Shown in pieces: positions 1-6,609 of a stretch of DNA of 19,776 bases; the stretch's first letter is position 1, and the number at the start of each line of letters is the position of its first letter. Made by a program: the position numbers and the translations under genes. Source of the stretch: JAAOZP01 sp964616835 (GTDB lineage: Archaea > Thermoproteota > EX4484-205 > JAAOZP01); contig CAZTSG010000025.1 of the NCBI GenBank assembly GCA_964616835.1, positions 1 through 19,776 on the forward strand, in the 5' to 3' direction. The notes below the pieces were generated by a model. The model saw nothing but the letters and a program-made list of their open reading frames with translations, was not told where the DNA came from and made no database searches.

Positions 1-294
1 TTCTACATTCCTGGTTCAGAGGAGTTGGCTGAAGCAGTCGGAGAAGCTGCGAGAAAGCATAATTGTATATTATTGAAAAACCACGGTGTGATAACGCTAG
101 GCTCCTCGCTTAGAGAAGCATATTACAGATTAGAGATTATTGAGGAAAGCGCTAAGATAATCGTCTTCTCTTCAATTTTAGCCAGTCTACGAAAACCAAA
201 CGGGAAGCCTGACTCACTGTCAGCTGAACAAGCTAATGCCATCCGGAGGCTTCAAACAGAACTGTATAGGAGGAGTCTTGCAAAGAGCTGGTGA
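1..294 (+). CDS. Class II aldolase (L-fuculose/L-rhamnulose-1-phosphate aldolase type), C-terminal part
   Basis: This is the C-terminal 97 residues of a protein that begins before the window; the frame is open from base 1 and stops with TGA at 292-294. The segment CILLKNHGVITLG is the typical second half of the class II aldolase/adducin domain, where the His of NHG is one of the zinc ligands. It is followed by the usual helix with Y and E residues (REAYYRLEIIEESAKI). Family knowledge: these zinc enzymes split L-fuculose- or L-rhamnulose-1-phosphate into DHAP and L-lactaldehyde; close relatives are ribulose-5-phosphate 4-epimerases. The gene is convergent with a sugar kinase and isomerase, which would supply such a substrate. 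An internal TTG at 25 is not a credible start, because the upstream residues FYIPGSEE continue the domain. The exact substrate is not determined. Confidence 0.85.
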   Translation, partial: FYIPGSEELAEAVGEAARKHNCILLKNHGVITLGSSLREAYYRLEIIEESAKIIVFSSILASLRKPNGKPDSLSAEQANAIRRLQTELYRRSLAKSW

Positions 295-303
295 TTCTAT
301 ACA

Positions 304-1854
304 TTACGTTTCTACGTTTTTCAACTCCCTGAGCTCTTCTTCAAGGCTCTGATAAAGCTTCTTGTAAATCTTGTACAATTTCTCATATCTTGATGCAGCT
401 TCAGGATCTGGCTTGATTATTTCGCTGTTGGACAACCATTCTTTTACTACTTCGTATCCTTTTAGAGTTTTAGTCCCTACTCCGGAGAGCAGAGCGTCAC
501 CGTAGGGTGCTCCTATACTTGCAGCTAAGTACTCTACTTCACGATTCAGTATGTCTGTTATTATCTTCCTCCAAAGCTCCGATTTAGCTCCACCGTTAAC
601 TAGTATGGCTCTCTTAAGGGGTATTCCTGCTTCTCTAGCGGTTTCAATGCAATATCTTATGGCGTAGGCTATCCCTTCCAAAATGGCTCTGAAGATATGG
701 GCCTTAGTATGTCTCAGAGTTAAGCCGAATAATACTCCCCTAACATAATCGTTCCACCATGGTGCTCTTTCACCAACCATCATGTGAGGCAAAAATATTA
801 GCCCATTTGAACCAGGTGGAGTTTTCTCGGCTTCTAGGTCGAGAATACTGTAGGCGCTTAAGCCCAGTTCCTTGCCTAAACTGTTTTCAACGCTCCCAAA
901 ATTATCCCTGAACCATCTTACGCAATATCCTGCGGTTATAATTCCTGCGAAAGAGTAATATTTACGATCGTCATAGGCGACATGAGAATAATTTACCAGT
1001 TTACGGGAGAACCTTGGTTCATCCTGAATGAAACCATTACACGTTGAAGTACCCAGCATCATGGCAAGCTCCCCGTCTTCAAATGCTCCAACCCCCAGGG
1101 CTGACATCGGTGCATCAATGCCTCCTGCACAAACAGGTGTGCCTTTAGCTAACCCGCTTAATTCAGCACCCTGCGAAGTTACTTCGCCAACCACATCTTT
1201 TGACATGCTCACTTTTTCCGGGAAGAAGCTTCTCGGTATTCCAAGCTCGGACATTAAGCTTTCAGCAAACTTTTTCTCTTTAGGATTGAATATTCCCCCG
1301 TAATTGCCGATTGAAGAATAGTCTACTGAAATCTCTCCCGTAAGCCTATATATACAGTATGCATTGGGTGTGACAAACTGGTATATCTTACTCCAGATAT
1401 GTGGTTCATTCCTCTTTATCCATAGCATCTTAGTATATCCATAGTAGGGGTCTATAGTATTACAAGTCTCTTTGAAAACCGTCTCCTCTCCTATATTTTC
1501 CCTGATCCATTTGCATTCTTCGGTAGCCCTTCTGTCAGCCCATATTAGGCATGGCCTTAAGGGTCTCATCTCCTTATCGCACGGGATCCCTGATCCCCCG
1601 TAAAGACTACTCACAGTATAACCAGCTATATCACGCGGATCAATGCCTGCTTTCTTTATAACCTCTTTTATGGTTTCACACACAGCATTGAACCATACAT
1701 CGGGCCACTGCTCAGCCCAGCCTGTTTTGGGGGTTAATACACCATACTCCGCAGTTGCATTCGCAATCTCCCTGCCCTCCGTATCGACAAGAACTGTTTT
1801 AGTTGCTGAAGTACCTATATCAGTGCCGAGTAGGAGATTGCCCAAATTAAACAC
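304..1854 (-). CDS. FGGY-family carbohydrate kinase (xylulokinase/fuculokinase-like)
   Basis: This 516-residue protein phosphorylates a ketose with ATP in the cytosol. It has both FGGY halves. The N-terminal domain opens with GTDIGTSATK (about residues 10-19). The likely catalytic Asp is D247 in GGIDAP, and the second domain shows GTSTCNGF (268-275), the VNGGAKSELWRKIITDIL signature (about 419-436) and GAPYGDALL. Length is normal for the family. It sits 6 bases downstream of the TIM-barrel isomerase on the same strand, so the pair is an isomerase-kinase operon, with a class II aldolase convergent just beyond. Substrate is inferred as L-fuculose or L-rhamnulose, but xylulose is possible. Start: GTG at 1854 lies inside a GAGGTG motif. 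A TTG three codons later (1845) would place that motif 6 bases upstream as a ribosome binding site, so the true N-terminus may be MGNLLLGTDIG. Confidence 0.9.
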   Translation of the reverse strand: MFNLGNLLLGTDIGTSATKTVLVDTEGREIANATAEYGVLTPKTGWAEQWPDVWFNAVCETIKEVIKKAGIDPRDIAGYTVSSLYGGSGIPCDKEMRPLRPCLIWADRRATEECKWIRENIGEETVFKETCNTIDPYYGYTKMLWIKRNEPHIWSKIYQFVTPNAYCIYRLTGEISVDYSSIGNYGGIFNPKEKKFAESLMSELGIPRSFFPEKVSMSKDVVGEVTSQGAELSGLAKGTPVCAGGIDAPMSALGVGAFEDGELAMMLGTSTCNGFIQDEPRFSRKLVNYSHVAYDDRKYYSFAGIITAGYCVRWFRDNFGSVENSLGKELGLSAYSILDLEAEKTPPGSNGLIFLPHMMVGERAPWWNDYVRGVLFGLTLRHTKAHIFRAILEGIAYAIRYCIETAREAGIPLKRAILVNGGAKSELWRKIITDILNREVEYLAASIGAPYGDALLSGVGTKTLKGYEVVKEWLSNSEIIKPDPEAASRYEKLYKIYKKLYQSLEEELRELKNVET

Positions 1855-1860
1855 CTCTTA

Positions 1861-2991
1861 CTATCCTCTGAGAATTATTTTCTTCACGAAATTTATAACT
1901 TCAGCCTGGTCTCCTGTTTCCCTTACTTGCTCAAGCTTATCCCTCTTGGCATATATCATAAGGGCCTTCTTTGCTAAGTTCGCGAAAATTTCTTTAGACA
2001 AATACATTGCTTTAACGGGGTCCGTCCTATAGGTAAACTGATCCTCGCCAAACCAACCTTCATAACCAGTATCTATTGCCGAGTAAATGAAATCAACCAT
2101 TCTCCATATGTCCCCGGTTCCAGCAATTCTGTCTTCATCATTGCTGTGAAGCTTAGCAGTGTTTATATGGAAGTTAACTAAGGGTACTCCAAAAGTCTTC
2201 AAAGCATATACTGTGGCAGCTGGTTCAACAGCATACATTTGCTCGTGGCCGTAATCTATGCAGACACCCATATTAGTGCCCCCGCACCGCTCGTTGACTG
2301 TTTTTGCGACTAAGGCTGCATGATGAGTAGTTGGTATAATCATATTGCCTTCTCGAGGCTCGTGAAGTTTGGCTTCAATACCGAATATAAGTCCAGCTTT
2401 CTTGGCTTCTCTATTTATTTTCTCGCAGCCGTCTATGAAGAGTTCCAGCTGCTTACCATAGTTTACTTCAAAGTTATAGTCCCAACCGTCAGACCCTGGC
2501 CAAAGGGAAACACTATTGCAACCAAGCTCCTTGGCGATTTCAACTGCTTGGAGCGCAATCTGAATAGCTTCCTCTCTTACTTTTGTAGATGGGTTTGTTA
2601 TTCCCCCCATTTTCCACTTAGGATCTGTCCAAAGGTTTATGTTCATGTTTGTCGGCACTAAACCTAGCTTCCTTAACTCGTCTTTAACCTCGCCGATGAT
2701 GTTTTGCGCTTTCCTGTAATTAGAATCTATAAAAAGCACGTCGTGAAACTCAACTCCCTTAATACCTGCTTGCTTAATCCTCCACAGTTGAGAAATTATG
2801 TTGCTTCTGAAATTAGGATCATTACTATTATAACCTTTCGTAGCGAACCTGTCCATAAAGTCTCCAGCAGACCAGTGTCCTGCTGCAAATTTAATATTGA
2901 AATCCTCGAAAAACTTGTTTACCATATCCCCCTCGAGATATTCTGAGTATTCTGTTTCCAATTTTTTAAAAACATCCACGGTTATCTTCAT
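1861..2991 (-). CDS. Xylose-isomerase-like TIM-barrel sugar isomerase (RhaI-like; candidate L-fucose/L-rhamnose isomerase)
   Basis: This 376-residue protein has the pattern of the xylose isomerase/AP endonuclease 2 TIM-barrel superfamily. Four likely divalent-metal ligands occur in the right order: E206 (FGIEAKLHEP), D246 (CIDYGHE), H275 (NFHINTAK) and E316/D317 (GEDQF). The N-terminal FAAGHWSAGDFMDRF (35-49) is a further conserved-looking segment. Members such as L-rhamnose isomerase interconvert aldoses and ketoses using Mn or Co. The gene is followed directly by an FGGY kinase, and a fucosidase lies upstream on the same strand, so a 6-deoxyhexose such as L-fucose or L-rhamnose is the inferred substrate. 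It is unrelated to the canonical ~590-residue FucI, which is not seen here. A TATA-like element lies about 45 bases upstream of the ATG. An epimerase role cannot be excluded. Confidence 0.8.
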   Translation of the reverse strand: MKITVDVFKKLETEYSEYLEGDMVNKFFEDFNIKFAAGHWSAGDFMDRFATKGYNSNDPNFRSNIISQLWRIKQAGIKGVEFHDVLFIDSNYRKAQNIIGEVKDELRKLGLVPTNMNINLWTDPKWKMGGITNPSTKVREEAIQIALQAVEIAKELGCNSVSLWPGSDGWDYNFEVNYGKQLELFIDGCEKINREAKKAGLIFGIEAKLHEPREGNMIIPTTHHAALVAKTVNERCGGTNMGVCIDYGHEQMYAVEPAATVYALKTFGVPLVNFHINTAKLHSNDEDRIAGTGDIWRMVDFIYSAIDTGYEGWFGEDQFTYRTDPVKAMYLSKEIFANLAKKALMIYAKRDKLEQVRETGDQAEVINFVKKIILRG

Positions 2992-3031
2992 TCTGCAGTA
3001 AGAAAGTCTTAGAAGCTAATAAGTATTTCGC

Positions 3032-3042
3032 ATATTTAATTA
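3032..3042 (-). promoter_or_regulatory. TATA-like promoter of the isomerase-kinase operon
   Basis: On the minus strand the sequence TTAATTAAATATG lies about 41-51 bases before the isomerase ATG at 2991. An archaeal start site about 25 bases downstream would give a leader of roughly 15 bases. This is the most TATA-like stretch in the 206-base spacer between the isomerase and the fucosidase. Confidence 0.45.
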
Positions 3043-3052
3043 ACCGTTTCTC

Positions 3053-3090
3053 GCTGACTCATAGCTTTTTCATTCCTACTCTTAGTCAGC
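3053..3090. repeat. Inverted repeat GCTGACT / AGTCAGC upstream of the isomerase promoter
   Basis: Two perfect 7-base arms, GCTGACT (3053-3059) and AGTCAGC (3084-3090), are separated by 24 bases. The pair lies just upstream of the predicted TATA box of the isomerase gene, where an activator or repressor of a sugar operon could bind. It could also be chance or the transcript end of the upstream fucosidase gene. The rest of the 2992-3197 spacer shows no gene. Confidence 0.35.
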
Positions 3091-3197
3091 TTGTAGGATG
3101 GTGAGCAATAAGAGTGATAGAAATAGTTAGACGATGAGGATAAAGAATGGGATTCATAAATAAGTTATCTTCAAATAATGCTAAAGGCACACGGTTT

Positions 3198-4151
3198 CTA
3201 TTGCCCTTCTCTTCTCATCCAGTTTCCAATATCTTTAAGCCGCTTTACCTGCTCAGGATCTAACTCACCAGTAGGTAGTGGACCAACGTTTAATAGAAGG
3301 TTTGCGCCAAGCCCATTTACTCTTTTCAAAATCCCTATCAGTTCTAAGCTTGACTTGTAGTTCTTATCATCCTTATTGTAGCCCCAACTATTATTAATAG
3401 CCATACAGGTTTCTAATGGAAGGTTTGAAACCCTTGCCTTATTGAAACCCGCAGTATTTTCTCCAGGAGCATCCTGTTCAAATATTTGAAAATCCTCTCC
3501 GGGGAACGGGTCTACATGATGATTGTTACCTATTAGGGCCGACGGTTGAAGCGAGTGAATCATGTCATAAAGTTCTCCAAGTCGCCAATCGGCATCGGGC
3601 TTGTCCCACCATCCGTCGAACCAGAAGCCAGCTATTTCACCATAATTTTCGCAAAGCTCCCTAACCTGTCCGATGTAATAATCAAGATATCTCTGCCAGT
3701 TTCCACCAGGCTCCCTACCAGAATACTGGCCAGTAATGCCTAGCGGATAGTAATCCGGATGATGCCAATCAAGCAGTGAGTAGTACAAAAACACCTTAAG
3801 ACCTCTTTCTCTAGCTGCTTCAGCAAGCTCTTTTAAAACGTCTCTTTTAAAAGGCGTATTGGTAACCTTATAATCGGTGAGCTTAGAGTCATACATGCAA
3901 AAGCCGTCGTGATGCTTGGTAGTGAAGGTTATGTATTTAGCTCCAGCCTCCTTAAAAACATCAACCCATTCCCCAGCATCAAATAAAAACGGGTTGAACT
4001 GATCCTTAAGTTTCTCATACTCCCTAATGCTCATTTTATCATTATGCATAACCCACTCGCCTTTTCCGAGTATGGAGTAAACCCCCCAGTGAATGAATAT
4101 CCCCAACCTTGCTTCTCTAAACCATTTAACCGACGAGCTTCTAGTACTCAT
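3198..4151 (-). CDS. GH29 alpha-L-fucosidase, cytosolic, catalytic domain only
   Basis: This 317-residue glycosidase releases terminal L-fucose from glycans. The N-terminus WFREARLGIFIHWGVYS (10-26) and TTKHHDGFCMYDS (78-89) are hallmark GH29 motifs. The catalytic nucleophile should be D179 in GFWFDGWWD. ETCMAINNSWGYN (247-259) and NLLLNVGPLPTGEL complete the family pattern. The acid/base residue is not certain from the sequence alone; E247 is one candidate. There is no signal peptide, so the enzyme should act inside the cell. At 317 residues it lacks the C-terminal beta-sandwich usual in 430-500 residue members. It is on the same strand as the isomerase and kinase that could use the released sugar, but a 206-base spacer with its own promoter separates them. 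Confidence 0.93.
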   Translation of the reverse strand: MSTRSSSVKWFREARLGIFIHWGVYSILGKGEWVMHNDKMSIREYEKLKDQFNPFLFDAGEWVDVFKEAGAKYITFTTKHHDGFCMYDSKLTDYKVTNTPFKRDVLKELAEAARERGLKVFLYYSLLDWHHPDYYPLGITGQYSGREPGGNWQRYLDYYIGQVRELCENYGEIAGFWFDGWWDKPDADWRLGELYDMIHSLQPSALIGNNHHVDPFPGEDFQIFEQDAPGENTAGFNKARVSNLPLETCMAINNSWGYNKDDKNYKSSLELIGILKRVNGLGANLLLNVGPLPTGELDPEQVKRLKDIGNWMRREGQ

Positions 4152-4177
4152 TCCACATTTCCCCTTTTCTACAGCTC

Positions 4178-4187
4178 TAATTTAATC
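4178..4187 (-). promoter_or_regulatory. TATA-like promoter of the fucosidase gene
   Basis: On the minus strand ATTAAATTA lies about 30 bases before the fucosidase ATG, which would give a leader of only a few bases. A purine-rich AAGGGG stretch lies between the TATA box and the ATG and may serve as a weak ribosome binding site. Confidence 0.45.
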
Positions 4188-4229
4188 TTTGGCAACAACT
4201 CTGTTCACAGGGAGCAGATTATCAAAAAG

Positions 4230-4250
4230 TTGTTAACATTGCTTTAACAA
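4230..4250. promoter_or_regulatory. Candidate operator: inverted repeat TTGTTAA-N7-TTAACAA
   Basis: Perfect 7-base arms TTGTTAA (4230-4236) and TTAACAA (4244-4250) are separated by CATTGCT. The repeat lies about 45-60 bases upstream of the fucosidase TATA box, in the 134-base spacer between the fucosidase and the small protein gene. The same 7-mer recurs at 4641-4647 and, in reverse orientation, at 4791-4797 next to the deoC start. The best reading is a binding site for a dimeric regulator of the sugar genes; no such regulator is encoded in this part of the window. Confidence 0.45.
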
Positions 4251-4285
4251 GAAATTGATTACACATATTCTTGCTAAAAACGATA

Positions 4286-4498
4286 TCATACTCCTGGAAA
4301 TGTTGATATTTTCTGAATTTCTTTTTCAAGCTCTTTTTCCTTTTGCCAGTAGAAGTTGTAGGCATCAGGCCCTATAGCCCGCTCTCTCTTCCTTCTGACT
4401 TCTTCTAATTGGGCTTTTAAAGAAGCTAGGATTTTTTCCTTTAATTCTTTCGCATCTTCTTTAGCCTTTTTCTCGTCGAATATTAGTATAGGTTCCAT
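4286..4498 (-). CDS. Small charged, probably helical protein of unknown function
   Basis: This is a 70-residue protein with no family I recognise. After a short hydrophobic start (MEPILIFDEKK) it is almost entirely charged helix with heptad-like spacing (AKELKEKILASLKAQLEEVRRKRERAIG, then KEKELEKEIQKI), interrupted by PDAYNFYWQ. It has no signal or membrane segment. Reasons to accept it as a gene: a strong TATA box on the correct strand about 36 bases before the ATG, a protein-like composition, and clean boundaries. It lies between the fucosidase and the deoC-like gene, so it may belong to the sugar regulon, as an adaptor or regulator. That role is only inference. Confidence 0.6.
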   Translation of the reverse strand: MEPILIFDEKKAKEDAKELKEKILASLKAQLEEVRRKRERAIGPDAYNFYWQKEKELEKEIQKISTFPGV

Positions 4499-4528
4499 GG
4501 AGATTCTGGGAAGGGACCCCGAAATTTC

Positions 4529-4541
4529 CTATATATAAATG
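4529..4541 (-). promoter_or_regulatory. TATA box of the small-protein gene
   Basis: The minus-strand sequence ATTTATATATAGG lies about 31-43 bases before the ATG at 4498. The predicted start site is about 5 bases upstream of the ATG, and no Shine-Dalgarno sequence is visible, which fits a nearly leaderless transcript. Confidence 0.55.
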
Positions 4542-4622
4542 TTTGTTTTGAAAATATTTCAGAAACAATTTGAAAATGTTTACTGCCAAAAATAGGCATA
4601 AAACTGGCCCTTTATTCCCTAG

Positions 4623-4654
4623 TTATTTTTTAACATAAACTTGTTAAAAAATAA
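4623..4654. repeat. Perfect 13-base inverted repeat (candidate operator)
   Basis: The arms TTATTTTTTAACA (4623-4635) and TGTTAAAAAATAA (4642-4654) are exact reverse complements around the 6-base spacer TAAACT. The repeat lies between divergent promoters, about 150 bases from deoC and 125 bases from the small-protein gene, so a shared terminator is unlikely. It contains the TTGTTAA box also seen near the fucosidase gene. A regulator-binding site is the favoured reading. Confidence 0.5.
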
Positions 4655-4765
4655 GGCTCATTAATCTTTCTTTTTTGGACGATTTTTCTCATTTTGACAT
4701 TTGTCCACAAACAATGTTAATGTTGTTTTGCATGGTCTCATTACTTCTGTAAAAATGATTCTTAG

Positions 4766-4776
4766 TTAAATTAATA
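4766..4776 (+). promoter_or_regulatory. TATA-like promoter of the deoC-family gene
   Basis: TAAATTAATAT lies about 28-38 bases before the ATG at 4804, predicting a start site within a few bases of the ATG. No ribosome binding site precedes the ATG, which fits a leaderless mRNA. A TTAACAA box (4791-4797) lies at the expected start site, where a bound protein would block initiation. Confidence 0.45.
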
Positions 4777-4803
4777 TTGTCTTTTAGAAGTTAACAATAG
4801 AAA

Positions 4804-5517
4804 ATGGAGGAGTCCCTTTACTCTGTTGCTAAGATGATTGACCACTCTCTTCTCCACCCCACTCTTACAGACAAGGATCTTAAAGCAGGATGCTTATTGG
4901 CGAAGAAGTATAATGTTGCAGCGGTATGCATTAAGCCATATGCTGTTAAGCTTGCTAAAGAAATACTTTCGGGGACGAGTGTGGCTGTTTGTACTGTGAT
5001 AGGCTTCCCTCACGGGAGCAATATTACAGAGATAAAGGTTGAAGAAACCAAAAAAGCATGTGAGGAGGGTGCTACTGAGATAGATTTCGTCGTCAATATT
5101 GGGAAAGTGTTGAGTGAAGACTGGGATTACGTTTCGAATGAAATAAAGATGGTTAATGATGCTGCGGTTGAAAGAGGCGCCATAGTCAAAGTGATATTCG
5201 AGAACGATTATTTAACGGATGAATTCAAGATAAAGCTTTGCCACATATGTAACCAACACCGGGTGGCCTTTGTTAAAACATCAACAGGATATGGTTTTGT
5301 AAAGCAGCCAGACGGCACCTATATGTATAAGGGCGCGGTTGAAAAAGACGTGATTCTAATGCGTAGAGAATGCGTTCCCGAGATACAAATAAAGGCAGCA
5401 GGCCGTATCAGGACATTGGATGACCTGCTTAAGTTTAAAGCCCTTGGAGCAACTAGAATAGGAACCACAGCGACGGAAGCCATACTTGAAGAAGCTAAGA
5501 AACGTGGCTACAAGTAA
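4804..5517 (+). CDS. deoC: Deoxyribose-phosphate aldolase family protein (DeoC)
   Basis: This 237-residue class I aldolase is related to the enzyme that splits 2-deoxyribose-5-phosphate into glyceraldehyde-3-phosphate and acetaldehyde. The Schiff-base lysine is K158 in FVKTSTGYG; the proton-relay residues correspond to D94 (EIDFVVN) and K198 (IKAAGRIRT). The insert GTYMYKGAVEKDVILMRR after TGYG marks the longer subtype of the family. The phosphate-binding loop normally reads K-x-A-G-G; here the second Gly is Arg (KAAGR, codon CGT). This may alter substrate handling or reflect a single-base error. The gene is convergent with a PfkB kinase with only a 3-base gap. In this cluster it may act on deoxyribose or another phosphorylated sugar. 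Confidence 0.88.
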   Translation: MEESLYSVAKMIDHSLLHPTLTDKDLKAGCLLAKKYNVAAVCIKPYAVKLAKEILSGTSVAVCTVIGFPHGSNITEIKVEETKKACEEGATEIDFVVNIGKVLSEDWDYVSNEIKMVNDAAVERGAIVKVIFENDYLTDEFKIKLCHICNQHRVAFVKTSTGYGFVKQPDGTYMYKGAVEKDVILMRRECVPEIQIKAAGRIRTLDDLLKFKALGATRIGTTATEAILEEAKKRGYK

Positions 5518-5520
5518 TTT

Positions 5521-6504
5521 TTAAACACTTATTTCAATATTATTCTCACGGAGAAACCTGTTCAACTCATCTCTATATGGCAGGGCAGTTATGGCCCCTG
5601 GTTTAGTCACTACGAGTGCTCCGACGGCGTTGGCTACAGTTATGCATTGTTCTATGCTCCAGTCCTTGTAGAGGCCTACTAGGAGTCCAGCATTCCAACC
5701 GTCACCGGCTCCCGTAACATCTACGACATTAACTTTAAAAGCGGGGGCTGAGACTTCAGGACCATTTTTAACTTTTATGAATGAGCCTTGAGAACCCAGT
5801 TTCACACCGACTATTTCAACCCCATATTTCAAAACCCTTTCAGCAACCCCTCTCGGATTGCTTGTTCCGAAAAAGAATGATGCTTCCTCCCTCGAAAAAG
5901 TTGCAATGTCTGCTAACTTAAGCATCTGCATGCACGTTTTCTTAAGAATGCTTCTCGAACGCCAGACGTCGAGTCTTAAAGTGGGGTCGAATGAAATTTT
6001 AACTCCCTTTTTCTTAGCGTATTTCACTGCTTTAAACAATGCTTGCCTCCCGGGGTTCTGGGAGAGCGCAAAACCAGATACGTGTAAAATTCTTGCTTTC
6101 GCTATATAATCGTAATCAATATCATGAGGAGATAATAGGCTGTCGGAAGTATGTTTCAACCAAGGGCTCCGGTAGAAAATACAAACCCAGCCTCTAGCAG
6201 GATCGTTTACTATGAATGCAAGCGTAGTCCTAACATCTTTCTTAATCTTTACCTGAGACACATCAACATCATTCTTTTTAAACTCCTCGATTATGAACTT
6301 TCCGAAGGGGTCGTCGCCGACTGCTGCTATTGCTCCTGTTTCGACGCCAAGCCTCGCAACTCCTACTATCGTATTCATCGGAGCTCCTCCAAAACATTTT
6401 TTAAAATTCATGACTTCGTCGAGAGATGCTTGCTCAACACCTATAAAATCTATTAATACTTCTCCAATGCCAATAATCTTAGGGTTGGATGACATGCTTA
6501 ACAT
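5521..6504 (-). CDS. PfkB-family sugar kinase
   Basis: This 327-residue ribokinase-fold enzyme phosphorylates a sugar or sugar acid with ATP. It shows CFGGAPMNTIVGVARLG (38-53), the first PfkB signature, FDPTLRLDVW (172-181), typical of fructokinase and KDG-kinase branches, and DVTGAGDGWNAG (262-273), with D268 as catalytic base and the GAG anion hole. The substrate cannot be fixed: fructose, a 2-keto-3-deoxy sugar acid or deoxyribose are all possible. It is convergent with the DeoC-family gene and divergent from the GH20-like gene. A TATA-like AAATAAAT inside an AAGGAT/ATCCTT dyad at 6514-6531 predicts initiation near 6497. The second ATG (6495, protein MSSNPKIIGIGE) is therefore a credible alternative start. 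Confidence 0.92.
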   Translation of the reverse strand: MLSMSSNPKIIGIGEVLIDFIGVEQASLDEVMNFKKCFGGAPMNTIVGVARLGVETGAIAAVGDDPFGKFIIEEFKKNDVDVSQVKIKKDVRTTLAFIVNDPARGWVCIFYRSPWLKHTSDSLLSPHDIDYDYIAKARILHVSGFALSQNPGRQALFKAVKYAKKKGVKISFDPTLRLDVWRSRSILKKTCMQMLKLADIATFSREEASFFFGTSNPRGVAERVLKYGVEIVGVKLGSQGSFIKVKNGPEVSAPAFKVNVVDVTGAGDGWNAGLLVGLYKDWSIEQCITVANAVGALVVTKPGAITALPYRDELNRFLRENNIEISV

Positions 6505-6513
6505 TTTTTTAAA

Positions 6514-6531
6514 AAGGATTTATTTATCCTT
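6514..6531 (-). promoter_or_regulatory. Promoter of the PfkB kinase embedded in an AAGGAT-N6-ATCCTT dyad
   Basis: Arms AAGGAT (6514-6519) and ATCCTT (6526-6531) flank an AT core that reads ATAAATAAAT on the minus strand, a good TATA box. The dyad is thus centred on the promoter and could be a repressor site. Similar AAGGAT-type dyads overlap TATA-like cores at 12526-12541 and 18330-18353. Confidence 0.45.
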
Positions 6532-6577
6532 AACTATTTCAAAACCCTTTGTAGTCGAAATTATGACTCGAAAAAAC

Positions 6578-6586
6578 ATTTTAAAC
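6578..6586 (+). promoter_or_regulatory. TATA-like promoter of the GH20-like gene
   Basis: ATTTTAAAC is centred about 28 bases before the ATG at 6610, with no ribosome binding site in front of that ATG. This fits a leaderless transcript divergent from the PfkB gene. Confidence 0.4.
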
Positions 6587-6609
6587 TGAAAAATAGTGTA
6601 GTATAACAA

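Larger units (their letters stand above)
4499..4803. other. 305-base divergent regulatory spacer, no gene
   Basis: This AT-rich spacer separates two divergent genes, the small protein (minus) and deoC (plus). It holds a TATA box for each, a long perfect inverted repeat at 4623-4654, an imperfect inverted repeat TTGTTTTGAAA / TTTCAGAAACAA (about 4543-4568), AAACAA-N8-TTGTTT (4709-4728), and a TTAACAA box at 4791-4797 next to the deoC start. No ORF or tRNA is evident. The density of dyads suggests binding by more than one regulator. Confidence 0.5.

Noticed and set aside
1643..2032. 129-codon plus-strand frame
   Set aside because: It lies antisense across the junction of the sugar kinase and isomerase, both well supported by motifs; it has no family features.
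4623..4654. The long inverted repeat as a bidirectional terminator or MITE end
   Set aside because: It lies between divergent, not convergent, genes, and no second copy, target-site duplication or transposase is seen.
6293..6589. 98-codon plus-strand frame
   Set aside because: Antisense to the N-terminal half of the PfkB kinase and its promoter; a shadow frame.
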